Assembly (NCBI RefSeq): GCF_004337695.1
Contig: NZ_SJXJ01000008.1
Location: forward strand, 186,001 to 250,000
Direction of reading: 5' to 3'
Length of the DNA: 64,000 nucleotides
From: Tenacibaculum sp. M341
Lineage (GTDB): Bacteria > Bacteroidota > Bacteroidia > Flavobacteriales > Flavobacteriaceae
Below are positions 8,245-17,262 of this stretch, one piece after another; position 1 is the stretch's first letter; each line of letters starts with the position of its first letter. Made by a program: the position numbers and the translations under genes. The notes under the pieces are model-generated. The model saw only the letters and a program-made list of their open reading frames with translations, did not search any database and was not told where the DNA came from.

Positions 8245-9468
8245 TTACTGAATTAAATAGTTAATAATGGCACGTTGTACATAATAATTTTGCACCGCCT
8301 TAATTTGGTTTAACTGAAACTTTAACTGCAATTCTTGAATATCGAGAACATCGTTAAAATCAATCGTGCCTGTTTCGTAGCTTTTAACAAGAATAGTTTC
8401 GGCATTTTTAGCTTGTTTCAAGTTCTTGCTTTGTGTGTTGTATCGTATTCTTGCCGATGCTCGCTCGTTAATTGCTTTATCTAACAAGGTTTCTAACTTG
8501 TTAAATCGCTCTTGTTTTTGGCTGTTAAATTCTTCTCGCTGAATTTCGTTTTGCTTGGTTTTCGACTTATATTTTTTATTGAAAATTGGAATAGACAACG
8601 ATACCATTGGCATTATAATATCTTTTCCGTTATCGCTAAAATTCATATTTGGACGTTCCGCAACGTTAACATAATCTAACCCAAAGCCTATCATTGGGCT
8701 ACTTTCCTTTTGGTTTAATAGTTCAGATTTTTCAACTGATTGATACAACTTGTCGTATTTTATTAATTCAGGATGAAATTGTAAACTATCTGTATTTATC
8801 GTGCTGTCGTCCAACGGAATTTCTAATTCTGAAACCACATTTACCGCAGTGTTTTTATCTCTGTTTAATAGCTTATTAAAGGCTGTTTGTTCGGCTAAAA
8901 ACTGTTGTTGCAAAACGGCTTTAGATTGGTTTAAATCGTTTTGTCGCATTTGCAAACGCAACACATCTACGGCAGATGCTTTGCCAACTTCAACCGACGT
9001 TAACGCCATAGTTTCGTAGGTTTTTAGCAAGTTGATATTTTCGGTTAAAACCTGCTGTTTAGCCTTAATTGCGTACAAATTGTAATACGAAGTTGATACC
9101 GATGCGATTAATTGTCGTTTGGCAATGGTAATATCTTCATACTTGGCATCGGCTAACGAACTCACATAATCTTCTCTCGAACTAATTGTACCAAACCAAG
9201 GCAACATTTGATTTACAGATACTTTAAAACGTTGTGCGCCTGTTCGTGTTTCGGGTTCGCTTACAAAATATCCTACGCCAATGTTGGTATTGGGTAAGGT
9301 ATTTACTTCGTTTACCTTTTCTGAAACACGTTTGTATTGCAGTTCAAACTGTTTAATTTTTGGATTGTTTGCCAAGGCTTCATCAATAAGCGATTGCAGT
9401 TCTTGTGCATTAGAAAATCCGCTAAAAACAAGAATGAATAGTATGGATAATATGTTTTTAGTTTTCAT
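8245..9468 (-). CDS. TolC-family outer-membrane channel (CusC-like)
   Basis: Outer-membrane efflux protein forming the exit duct of the tripartite copper pump. There is a signal peptide (1-21), then two repeats of long alpha-helical hairpins and short strand segments typical of the OEP family. The 407-residue length is at the short end, as is common for Bacteroidota CusC-like proteins. It starts inside the end of cusA (11-base overlap), indicating translational coupling, and is followed three bases later by the oxidase gene. The coupling with cusA makes copper or silver export the likely substrate assignment. Confidence 0.92.
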   Translation of the reverse strand: MKTKNILSILFILVFSGFSNAQELQSLIDEALANNPKIKQFELQYKRVSEKVNEVNTLPNTNIGVGYFVSEPETRTGAQRFKVSVNQMLPWFGTISSREDYVSSLADAKYEDITIAKRQLIASVSTSYYNLYAIKAKQQVLTENINLLKTYETMALTSVEVGKASAVDVLRLQMRQNDLNQSKAVLQQQFLAEQTAFNKLLNRDKNTAVNVVSELEIPLDDSTINTDSLQFHPELIKYDKLYQSVEKSELLNQKESSPMIGFGLDYVNVAERPNMNFSDNGKDIIMPMVSLSIPIFNKKYKSKTKQNEIQREEFNSQKQERFNKLETLLDKAINERASARIRYNTQSKNLKQAKNAETILVKSYETGTIDFNDVLDIQELQLKFQLNQIKAVQNYYVQRAIINYLIQ

Positions 9469-12400
9469 TTTTTGTCTTTCTTTTTAATAAAAATTCTTCT
9501 CGTAAACTGTACAACACAGGCAGTAAAAAATAAGATGTAACGTCGATAATCATACCACCAAAGGCAGGAATTGCCATTGGTATCATAATATCGCTTCCTC
9601 GTCCTGTGGATGTGAGTACAGGCAGTAATGCTAAAACGGTTGTTGCTGTTGTCATTAAACACGGTCTTATGCGCTTTTCGCCTGCTTCTACAACCGATTT
9701 TCGTATATCGGCTTTTGTTGTTGGTTCGTTTTTGGCAAAGGTTTGTTTTAAATAGGTTGCCATTACTACACCGTCGTCGGTGGCAATACCGAACAAGGCA
9801 ATAAAACCTACCCAAACCGCCACACTCAAATTAATTGTATGCATTTGGAACAGCTCTCGAATGTTTTGCCCAAAAAAGCTAAAGTTTAAAAACCACGATT
9901 GTCCGTAAAGCCACATCATTATAAATCCGCCTGCAAAGGCGACAATAATTGCCGTAAACACCATTAAAGAAGTAGTTGTTGAACGGAACTGAAAATATAA
10001 AATGATGAAAATGATAAGCAATGCTAATGGTACAACTACCGACAAGGTTTTTTCGGCTCGTATCTGATTTTCGTATGTTCCTGTAAATTGAAAATTAATA
10101 CCTTTTGGTACAATTAATTCGCCACTTTCTATTTTTTGCTGAATGACTTTTTGCGCATTTTCAACTACGGTTACTTCGGCAAAATCATTGAGTTTATCAA
10201 ACAACACGTAGCCAATTAAAAAGGTATCTTCACTTTTAATTACTTGTGCGCCTTGTTCGTAACGAATGGTTGCCAATTCACTTAATGGTACAGAATTACC
10301 TTTACTTATTGGTACATAAATTTGTTCTAAATCGGTTGGTGTGGTACGCAGTTCTCTTGGATAACGAACACGCACACCGTAACGCTCTCTTCCTTCAACG
10401 GTTTGGGTTAAAGGCATACCACCAACAGCTACTTTTAAAACATCTTGCACCTCTTGAATTGAAACGCCGTAACGTGCTATTTTTTCTCTGTCGATGTCGA
10501 TTAACAGATATGGTTTTCCTACGATTCTATCTGCAAAAACGGCTTCTTTTTTAACACCTGTAACTGTTTTTAAAATGCTTTCTAATTGCACACCAAAGGC
10601 TTCAATTTCTTTTAAATTTTGTCCTTTTACTTTGATACCCATTGGCGCACGCATTCCTGTTTGTAGCATTACCAATCGGGTTTCGATAGGTTGTAGTTTT
10701 GGTGCAGATGTAACGCCTGGTATTTTGGTTGCCTTTACAATTTCATTCCAAATATCATTGGTAGATTTTATGTTCGGTCGCCAATTTCGGTAAAACTCGC
10801 CGTCGTTGTCTTCAATTAATTCATCGGTAGAAACATCCGAAAAAATAATTTTAGAAGTTGCATCGGTCGAATTTGGATTGGCTACTGTTTTGCCGTTTTT
10901 CAACACAAATAATCCGTCGTTATTTACTTGATAACGCTGACGTTCGCCGTGGTTATTAAGTGCATATTCGGGTTTGTAAATAATTACGTTTTCATACATT
11001 GAAAGTGGTGCAGGGTCTAAAGCCGATTCGGTTCGTCCTGCTTTACCAACTACCGTTTTTATTTCAGGAATGTTGGCAACACCCATATCCAACTGCTGTA
11101 AAACACGTTTGTTTTCTTCAACGCCCGAATGTGGCATTGAGGTTGGCATTAGTAAAAACGAGCCTTCGTTTAAAGACGGCATAAACTCTTTGCCTGTGTT
11201 TTTGAAAATTAAAAATCCGAGAATGGTAATCGTCGTTGGAATTGCCAAAAAGAGTATTTTGTTTGCTAATGCCCATTGTAAAATTTGAGCATAATATTTT
11301 CGTAATAACGAGAATGCACCTAACAATCCGAAACAAATAATAGCCACAAACAACAGGTTTAACAATACACTTTTGCCTACACCCAATGGTCGCCAACATT
11401 CAGCCAATAAAAATACAATAGCTAATGAAGCAATAACTATATTAATTAGATTTACTTGTTTGTCGGAAACTTTTTGTTGCAGTTTTAAAATGCCTGTACA
11501 ACCGAAAGCGATTAAGAGTATTCCTAACCAATTTCCGAAGACAATAGAAACAACACCCAAACCAATTAATACAGCATTGATGATGTACGATAGATTTTTG
11601 GTAATACTTCTTCGTTTAAAAATGATAGTTGCAAATGGCGGAATTAAAAACAACGCCACCACTAATGCCATAATAAGTGCAAAGGTTTTGGTAAACGCCA
11701 AAGGACTAAATAATTTCCCCTCTGCGCCAACCATTGTAAATACTGGCAAAAAGCTAATTATTGTAGTCATTACAGCGGTAACAATTGCGCCCGAAACTTC
11801 GGCAGTAGCATTGTAAACTACAGTATTGATTGGTAAATTATTTTCGTTCTTTTCTAAATGATTTAAAATGTTTTCTGATAGAATTACACCCACATCTACC
11901 ATTGTTCCGATAGCGATTGCAATTCCAGATAAGGCTACGATATTGGCATCAATTCCAAAGGCTTTCATTGCAATAAATACCATTAAAACCGCCACAGGTA
12001 ATAAGCTCGAAATTAATATGGATGCTCGTAAATTATACACCATTACAATAATTACTAAAATGGTAATGAGTATTTCTAATGTGAGCGCTTCGTTAAGTGT
12101 TCCTAATGTTTCTTGTATCAATTCTGAACGGTCGTAAAACGGTACAATGGTTAATTGAGATGTTGTACCGTCTGCCAATACTTTTGAGGGCAAACCTGCG
12201 CTTAATTCTTTAATTTTTTCTTTGGTATTATTGATAACCTCTAACGGATTTGCACCATAACGTGCCACCACAACTCCGCCCACGACTTCTGCGCCCTCTT
12301 TATCTAAAATCCCTCTACGAGTTTTTGCGCCGAGCGATACTTTGGCAATGTCTTGTATTTTTATTGGCGTGTAATTGGCTGATGAAACTACCGCATTTTC

Positions 12401-13183
12401 AATATCTTTTATAGATGTGATATAACCCAAACCACGCACCAAATATTCTACTTGGTTAATTTCTATGGTTTGCGCTCCGATGTCTTGGTTACTTTGCTTT
12501 ACAGCTTTTACAACTTGCTGCAGATTGATGTTGTATTGACGCATTAATTCAGGGTTTACGTCAATTTGATATTCTTGAACATATCCGCCAATTGATGCTA
12601 CTTCAGACACACCACCTGCTGATGACAAAGCATATTTTACATAGTAATCTTGTATACTTCTCAGTTCGTGTAAATCCCAACTGCCTGTAACGTTTCCGTC
12701 TTTATCTCTACCCTCTAATGTGTACCAATAAACTTGTCCTAAGCCTGTGGCATCAGGCCCTAAAGTTGGATTAACACCCTCTGGCAATAAACCACTTTGT
12801 AACGAGTTGAGTTTTTCTAAGATGCGTGAACGGCTCCAGTAAAATTCGATGTCTTCTTCAAAAATTACATAAATGCTCGAAAATCCAAACATTGAGGAAC
12901 TACGAATGGTTTTTACGCCTGGTATGCCTAACAACGAGGTGGTTAACGGATAGGTTATTTGGTCTTCTATGTTTTGTGGCGAACGTCCGTCCCATTTTGT
13001 AAATACAATTTGTTGGTTTTCGCCGATATCTGGAATGGCATCTACCGCTACGGGTGCGCTTGGTAAAAAGCCTGTATTCCAATTAAAAGGTGCGTTTACA
13101 ACTCCCCAACCTATAAATAAGGTAAGTAATAAAACCGCAATGAGTTTGTTTTTTATTAAAAATTTGATGCTTTTATTGAGCAT
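9458..13183 (-). CDS. cusA: CusA/CzcA-type heavy-metal RND efflux pump
   Basis: Proton-driven inner-membrane RND transporter of the heavy-metal efflux family. The N-terminal TM1 is followed by the first periplasmic loop (IPDIGENQQIVF motif). TM4 carries the ALSGIAIAIGTMVDVGVILSEN signature, with the charged residue of the proton path. The second periplasmic loop contains Met-rich positions (FLLMPTSMPHSG and RLVMLQTGMRAPMG) in places equivalent to the CusA methionine ligands, which favours Cu/Ag over Zn/Co. At 1241 residues it is about 190 longer than E. coli CusA: an extra block of hydrophobic segments follows the IIFKRRS stretch. It is the first pump gene of the operon and is preceded by a strongly structured leader. 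Confidence 0.95.
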   Translation of the reverse strand: MLNKSIKFLIKNKLIAVLLLTLFIGWGVVNAPFNWNTGFLPSAPVAVDAIPDIGENQQIVFTKWDGRSPQNIEDQITYPLTTSLLGIPGVKTIRSSSMFGFSSIYVIFEEDIEFYWSRSRILEKLNSLQSGLLPEGVNPTLGPDATGLGQVYWYTLEGRDKDGNVTGSWDLHELRSIQDYYVKYALSSAGGVSEVASIGGYVQEYQIDVNPELMRQYNINLQQVVKAVKQSNQDIGAQTIEINQVEYLVRGLGYITSIKDIENAVVSSANYTPIKIQDIAKVSLGAKTRRGILDKEGAEVVGGVVVARYGANPLEVINNTKEKIKELSAGLPSKVLADGTTSQLTIVPFYDRSELIQETLGTLNEALTLEILITILVIIVMVYNLRASILISSLLPVAVLMVFIAMKAFGIDANIVALSGIAIAIGTMVDVGVILSENILNHLEKNENNLPINTVVYNATAEVSGAIVTAVMTTIISFLPVFTMVGAEGKLFSPLAFTKTFALIMALVVALFLIPPFATIIFKRRSITKNLSYIINAVLIGLGVVSIVFGNWLGILLIAFGCTGILKLQQKVSDKQVNLINIVIASLAIVFLLAECWRPLGVGKSVLLNLLFVAIICFGLLGAFSLLRKYYAQILQWALANKILFLAIPTTITILGFLIFKNTGKEFMPSLNEGSFLLMPTSMPHSGVEENKRVLQQLDMGVANIPEIKTVVGKAGRTESALDPAPLSMYENVIIYKPEYALNNHGERQRYQVNNDGLFVLKNGKTVANPNSTDATSKIIFSDVSTDELIEDNDGEFYRNWRPNIKSTNDIWNEIVKATKIPGVTSAPKLQPIETRLVMLQTGMRAPMGIKVKGQNLKEIEAFGVQLESILKTVTGVKKEAVFADRIVGKPYLLIDIDREKIARYGVSIQEVQDVLKVAVGGMPLTQTVEGRERYGVRVRYPRELRTTPTDLEQIYVPISKGNSVPLSELATIRYEQGAQVIKSEDTFLIGYVLFDKLNDFAEVTVVENAQKVIQQKIESGELIVPKGINFQFTGTYENQIRAEKTLSVVVPLALLIIFIILYFQFRSTTTSLMVFTAIIVAFAGGFIMMWLYGQSWFLNFSFFGQNIRELFQMHTINLSVAVWVGFIALFGIATDDGVVMATYLKQTFAKNEPTTKADIRKSVVEAGEKRIRPCLMTTATTVLALLPVLTSTGRGSDIMIPMAIPAFGGMIIDVTSYFLLPVLYSLREEFLLKRKTKNEN

Positions 13184-13191
13184 AAAAAAAT

Positions 13192-13290
13192 GATTTTAAA
13201 TGATTAGACATTGGTATAAATAAATACCGTGAACAGCAATATATCCTTTGAAATAACAATGGATATAAATTGGTCTAATACTTTAAAATC
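13192..13290 (-). promoter_or_regulatory. Long imperfect inverted repeat (structured leader) before cusA
   Basis: The arms at 13192-13209 and 13273-13290 pair over 16 of 18 positions (GATTTTAAA..ATTAGAC with GTCTAAT..TTTAAAATC). Inside lie two smaller hairpins, GGTAT/ATACC (13213-13228) and TATATCC/GGATATA (13240-13267), so the RNA could form a three-way junction. On the minus strand the structure begins at the stop codon of the HYC_CC_PP gene and is followed by a T7 run immediately before the cusA ATG. It could be an intrinsic terminator, an attenuator, or a small inserted element. Confidence 0.6.
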
Positions 13291-13708
13291 AGATTAAATA
13301 TACTTCGTCGAGAACGTGAATATCCTTGATGACGAGTGGAGGAGAATAATTTTTAAAAGGAATTACCTTATTATGTAATCCTTCAAATATGTTAATATAA
13401 CTATAACAAAAGCTTGCTAAGAAAACTTGTTGCTCGAAAGATAAATTATCAAACGAAGACTTTTTTAAATTATCTTGCCCTTCGATAAGTTGTGTAACGT
13501 CTTTACAACAATTCTTTTTAGCTACGGAACATTTTTTGTTATTAGTATCTTGCTTCATTTTCATTCCACAAGTTATTGCTTCACTAAAATAGCTTGTACT
13601 CACCAATGTATCACCACAAAAATGGTTATTGATAGTAAACGACATCGTAGAAAATACAACTACTAATGCCATGACAATAGACGCTATTTTATAAAACAAA
13701 TGTTTCAT
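13289..13708 (-). CDS. HYC_CC_PP family small exported protein
   Basis: A 139-residue exported protein of the Bacteroidota HYC_CC_PP family, named for three short motifs. Here they read His-Phe-Cys (29-31, in place of His-Tyr-Cys), Cys-Cys (67-68 in KKNCCKD) and Pro-Pro (123-124 in YSPPL). A signal peptide covers 1-24. I start at the ATG at 13708; an upstream in-frame ATG at 13756 gives an implausible Cys/His/Phe-rich lead before the signal. The biochemical function is unknown, but the family occurs beside metal efflux operons, and the Cys/His motifs suggest metal binding. It is the first gene of the minus-strand cassette and shares a divergent promoter region with the DUF6660 gene. Confidence 0.85.
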   Translation of the reverse strand: MKHLFYKIASIVMALVVVFSTMSFTINNHFCGDTLVSTSYFSEAITCGMKMKQDTNNKKCSVAKKNCCKDVTQLIEGQDNLKKSSFDNLSFEQQVFLASFCYSYINIFEGLHNKVIPFKNYSPPLVIKDIHVLDEVYLI

Positions 13709-13743
13709 TATTGTGATACAAATATACGGAAAATAAAAATGAC

Positions 13744-13757
13744 TGCAATGGAACAAT
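13744..13757 (-). promoter_or_regulatory. Partial copy of the putative Fur-family operator before the HYC_CC_PP gene
   Basis: Read on the minus strand it is ATTGTTCCATTGCA, sharing TTCCATTGCA with the site before DUF3703. It lies 36 bases upstream of the ATG. Only the right half-site is well kept, so this is weaker than the other two. Confidence 0.4.
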
Positions 13758-13812
13758 ATTTTTACAAAATAAGGGTATTATGTGTAGAGGAAGGTCTGTA
13801 GAATAATGTATT

Positions 13813-13827
13813 TGCACAACTATTGCA
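13813..13827 (+). promoter_or_regulatory. Putative Fur-family operator before DUF6660
   Basis: TGCACAACTATTGCA, 26 bases before the ATG of the DUF6660 gene and just upstream of a TACTTTTG promoter-like element (13840-13847). It matches the site before DUF3703 at 12 of 15 positions. The linked Fur-family gene (16409-16825) is the obvious candidate to bind it. Confidence 0.5.
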
Positions 13828-13852
13828 TTAAAATATTACTACTTTTGTGTTG

Positions 13853-14170
13853 ATGAAAAATATTGCAATCATATTGTCATTATTACTTTTAGTTTTATCA
13901 GCAAAACCTTGTTCTGATGGAACAAATAGTGAAGATTTGCATCAAAGTGAAATAGGGTCTAATCATAATCATCAAGAAGACTCTGATGATTCTTGTCCTG
14001 TCACTTGTGCTTGTGATTGTTGTGGTATGTCAATAACTTATGAACCTTTAAGGGTATATAGCTTAATTAACTATAATAGCATATCAACTAACTTAATTTC
14101 TACTTACCAACCTATTTATAGATTTAATTTTCTTTCCAATATCTGGCAACCGCCTCAAGTAATAAGCTAA
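13853..14170 (+). CDS. DUF6660 family small exported Cys/His-rich protein
   Basis: A 105-residue exported protein matching the DUF6660 pattern: a signal peptide ending SAKPC, a His/Asp-rich linker (DLHQSEIGSNHNHQED), a Cys cluster CPVTCACDCCGM at 48-59, and the C-terminal WQPP motif. The Cys and His content suggests a metal-binding periplasmic protein, but no function is known for the family. I start at the ATG at 13853; in-frame GTG and TTG codons lie directly before it. It leads a plus-strand group with the TonB receptor and Fur-like regulator, about 50 bases upstream of the receptor. Confidence 0.85.
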   Translation: MKNIAIILSLLLLVLSAKPCSDGTNSEDLHQSEIGSNHNHQEDSDDSCPVTCACDCCGMSITYEPLRVYSLINYNSISTNLISTYQPIYRFNFLSNIWQPPQVIS

Positions 14171-14219
14171 TAACAGAATACATAAATCAAATTATTAGTC
14201 AATTACATTTATATTTCCA

Positions 14220-16406
14220 ATGAATAAATATATATTGAGCGTAAAGCTCATTTTAATACTTTGCCTATCATTAAAGGCACAAACATCAGATATACAAGTT
14301 AAAGTTATTACAGAGATTGAAAACGAACCTTTAATGGGGGCTACGGTTTACTTTGAAGCATTAAAAAAAGGTGCAGTTACTAACTTTGATGGAATTGCAG
14401 AATTTTCAGAAATTCCAAATGGCAAACATCAAATAGTTATTTCTTTTTTAGGGTTTCAAACTTTAGAAACTATAATCCAAGTACCTAATGATTCTAATTT
14501 AATCTTCAAGCTTAAAGAAGATAGTAACCAATTGGAAGCTGTTGTGCTTCAATCAACTCGTAGTACAAGAACAGTTCGTAAGATTCCTACTCGAATTGAA
14601 TTTATAGGGACAGAGGAATTAACTGAAAAAGCAATTATGAACCCTACAAATATATCTATGGTACTTCGTGAAAGTACAGGGATACAAATGCAACAAACCT
14701 CATTAAGTAGTGGTAACACCAATATAAGAATACAAGGATTGGATGGTAGATACACACAGCTTTTAAGAGATGGTTTTCCTTTGTATAGTGGCTTTTCAAG
14801 TGGTTTGAGTATTTTACAGATTCCACCATTAGATCTAAAACAGTTTGAAATCATTAAAGGAAGTTCTTCTACTTTATATGGTGGTGGGGCAATAGCTGGA
14901 TTGGTGAATATGGTTTCTAAAACACCAGATGAAGAACCTTCATTAGATATTATGCTTACACAAACCCAAGCATTGGGTAGTACGGCAAATGTATTTTATA
15001 GTCAACGTAATGAGAAGTTTGGATTTTCACTTTATGGCTCTGGTCACTATCAAAAAGCATTCGACCCTGAAGACGATGATTTTAGTAATTTGCCTAAAAC
15101 CAAATCAATTTCTTTTAACCCAAAAGTATTTTATTATCCATCAGAAAAGACTACAGTTTGGTTTGGATTAAACGGAACGTATGACGATAGAATTGGTGGT
15201 GACATCACTAAAATTGAAAATAACCAAAATGGGATTCATCAATATACTGAAGAAAATAATTCAAAACGTTTGAGTAGTCAGTTTGTCTACGAAACACAAT
15301 TGGATTCGGTTAGTTCGTTACAGTTTAAAAATAGTGTGTCATTTTTTGATAGAAGTTTAGTTGTTCCAACACTAAACTTTGAAGGTAAGCAGACAAATAC
15401 ATTTACCGAGTTCAGTTATAGTAAACGGAACGAAAGAACAGATTGGATATTGGGAGCTAATCTTTATACATCGAATTTTGATGAAAATGATAATGCTCCG
15501 TTACAACGTGACCAAAAAGATATCACCTTTGGAGCATTTGCAAACAATATTTATGACCTATCTAAAAACTGGATTTTAGAAACAGGTTTGCGAGTAGATT
15601 ATAATACAGACTTTGGTTTTTTTCCATTGCCACGAGTTTCGTTGCTTTACAAAAGTGACAATGGATTTTCAAGTCGAGTAGGTGGTGGATTAGGCTATAA
15701 AATACCTGATATTTTTACGGAGGAAGCTGAGTATATCAATTTTGAGAATGTACTAGCCATAGATAAATCAACACTAGATGCGGAACGTTCTTATGGAATT
15801 AACTTTGACGTAAACTATCAAACTCGCTTATCTGATGAGATTGGTTTTTCTGTGAATCAATTATTCTATGTTACAGCAATAAATAATGGACTACTTTTAA
15901 ATTCTACAGCTAATGGATTATTTCAATTTGAAAATGCATCAGATGAAATTTTAAGCAAAGGAGCGGAAACCAATATCAAATTTACTTACAAAGACTTTAG
16001 GTGGTTCTTAAATTATGCGTTTATAGATACAAGACTAAATTATTTACCTGATACCCCTCAAAAACCACTAACAGCTAAGCACAATGCAGGTAGTGTTTTA
16101 ATGTACGAATCTGAAAAATGGCGAGTAGGTTATGAGACCTATTATACAGGAAAGCAATTCTTATCTAACGGAACAGAAACTACCGATTTTTTTACAATGG
16201 GGTTATTGGTTATGCGTAATTTTAAATTAGGAAGTGTATTTGTAAATTTTGAGAACTTTACAGATAGAAGACAAAGCAGATTTTCACCTTTGGTTTTGCC
16301 ACCGCACGAAAATCCTGTTTTTCCTGAAATTTATGCACCTACTGACGGTTTTATTTTTAGCATAGGACTTATTATTAAACCATTTGGAAACGAAGACCAC
16401 CATTAA
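14220..16406 (+). CDS. TonB-dependent outer-membrane receptor
   Basis: An outer-membrane active-transport receptor of 728 residues. A signal peptide is followed by a carboxypeptidase-like regulatory domain (about 25-105; EPLMGATVYFEALKKGAVTNFDG), a plug domain (about 115-235; NIRIQGLDGRYTQLLRDG and SSSTLYGGGAIAGLVNMVS), then the 22-strand barrel. The protein ends in EDHH. Its neighbours (DUF6660 upstream, Fur-family regulator two bases downstream) suggest metal or metallophore uptake under metal control; zinc or copper is more likely than iron, but the substrate is inferred from context only. No SusD partner is present. Confidence 0.93.
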   Translation: MNKYILSVKLILILCLSLKAQTSDIQVKVITEIENEPLMGATVYFEALKKGAVTNFDGIAEFSEIPNGKHQIVISFLGFQTLETIIQVPNDSNLIFKLKEDSNQLEAVVLQSTRSTRTVRKIPTRIEFIGTEELTEKAIMNPTNISMVLRESTGIQMQQTSLSSGNTNIRIQGLDGRYTQLLRDGFPLYSGFSSGLSILQIPPLDLKQFEIIKGSSSTLYGGGAIAGLVNMVSKTPDEEPSLDIMLTQTQALGSTANVFYSQRNEKFGFSLYGSGHYQKAFDPEDDDFSNLPKTKSISFNPKVFYYPSEKTTVWFGLNGTYDDRIGGDITKIENNQNGIHQYTEENNSKRLSSQFVYETQLDSVSSLQFKNSVSFFDRSLVVPTLNFEGKQTNTFTEFSYSKRNERTDWILGANLYTSNFDENDNAPLQRDQKDITFGAFANNIYDLSKNWILETGLRVDYNTDFGFFPLPRVSLLYKSDNGFSSRVGGGLGYKIPDIFTEEAEYINFENVLAIDKSTLDAERSYGINFDVNYQTRLSDEIGFSVNQLFYVTAINNGLLLNSTANGLFQFENASDEILSKGAETNIKFTYKDFRWFLNYAFIDTRLNYLPDTPQKPLTAKHNAGSVLMYESEKWRVGYETYYTGKQFLSNGTETTDFFTMGLLVMRNFKLGSVFVNFENFTDRRQSRFSPLVLPPHENPVFPEIYAPTDGFIFSIGLIIKPFGNEDHH

Positions 16407-16408
16407 TT

Positions 16409-16825
16409 ATGGAAACAATAGAACAATTATTAGAATCAAAAAATATTCGTGTAACTGCAATGCGTTTGTTAATCTATAAGTTTCTTACAGAAAAAGAAGT
16501 GGCAATTACATTAGGCGATATTGAAAACGCCTTTGATAAAGCAGATAGAACAACTTTATACAGAACTATTAAGACCTTTGAGAAAAATGATATAGTACAT
16601 CAAATAGATGATGGAACAGGAATAACTAAATATGCATTATGTGAACAAGGTTGTAATTGTGAAATTGAAACAGATTTACATTTGCATTTTCATTGCACTA
16701 ATTGCGAAGAAACTATTTGTTTAACAGAACATAAGATTCCTCAAATTAAAGTGCCAGAAGGTTTTGTTTCTGAAAATGTTAACTTGGTGGTAAAAGGCAT
16801 TTGCGATAAATGTAGTGGACAATAA
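16409..16825 (+). CDS. Fur-family metal-responsive repressor (Zur-like)
   Basis: A 138-residue Fur-superfamily regulator. The winged helix covers about 15-65 with the recognition helix DRTTLYRTIKTF. The dimerisation and metal part contains HLHFHC (His91, His93, His95, Cys96), Cys99, and a C-terminal Cys132-x-x-Cys135 pair for a structural zinc. It directly follows the TonB receptor gene, so is probably co-transcribed with it. The gene order fits control of the surrounding metal genes, and candidate operators are present before DUF6660 and DUF3703. Whether it senses zinc or another metal cannot be read from the sequence. Confidence 0.9.
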   Translation: METIEQLLESKNIRVTAMRLLIYKFLTEKEVAITLGDIENAFDKADRTTLYRTIKTFEKNDIVHQIDDGTGITKYALCEQGCNCEIETDLHLHFHCTNCEETICLTEHKIPQIKVPEGFVSENVNLVVKGICDKCSGQ

Positions 16826-16826
16826 A

Positions 16827-16841
16827 TGCACTTCCATTGCA
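16827..16841 (+). promoter_or_regulatory. Putative Fur-family operator before DUF3703
   Basis: TGCACTTCCATTGCA begins two bases after the stop of the Fur-family gene and 33 bases before the DUF3703 start. It has TGCA half-sites at both ends and matches the site at 13813-13827. Confidence 0.5.
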
Positions 16842-16873
16842 CCATCTTTTAAATTAGTTTTATCCTAAAATCA

Positions 16874-17239
16874 ATGGATATGAAGTTTAACACAAAAATA
16901 CCTAAACATTTAAATCAAGCTTATAAAAAGGAATTGAAGCAATACCGTTATTATCTAAAAAACAACCAATATAATAGTGCTTGGTTTCATTTGGAAAGAA
17001 GCCATATCATAGGTCAATCTTATCCATTAGAGCACACATATTCTCATTGGTTGATGCTAAAGTTTGGGTTAATGCGAAAAGACGTTAAAGAAGTAATTGG
17101 TCAAATATTACGTTTGCTATTTGGTGGTTGGAAATCATTTATTAATCACGTTCCTCTCGGAAATACTGGAGGTGTAAATGTCCCACCATTAAAACGTATG
17201 GCCTTTCCGAATGATATTGAAAAATTAATGAAAGATTAG
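16874..17239 (+). CDS. DUF3703 family protein
   Basis: A 121-residue cytoplasmic protein matching DUF3703: a basic N-terminal helix region, the W-x-x-LERSHIIGQ segment, a second His-containing stretch (LEHTYSHWLML), and the GNTGGxNVPPLKRM C-terminal motif. Members are often next to czc/cus-type efflux genes. Its function is unknown. A second in-frame ATG lies two codons later (16880), and either start is acceptable. It is the last gene of the metal cassette; the DNA beyond it changes to decayed and chromosomal content. Confidence 0.85.
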   Translation: MDMKFNTKIPKHLNQAYKKELKQYRYYLKNNQYNSAWFHLERSHIIGQSYPLEHTYSHWLMLKFGLMRKDVKEVIGQILRLLFGGWKSFINHVPLGNTGGVNVPPLKRMAFPNDIEKLMKD

Positions 17240-17262
17240 TTTTAGGTGATTTAATTTAAGAT

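Noticed and set aside
9465-9815. Minus-strand frame inside cusA (116 codons)
   Set aside because: Overlaps the conserved C-terminal part of the pump in another frame; Arg/Cys/Thr-rich shadow translation.
13192-13290. Three-way-junction repeat considered as a tRNA-like element
   Set aside because: No D-arm or T-arm consensus, no anticodon stem of the right size, and the outer stem is 18 bases long.
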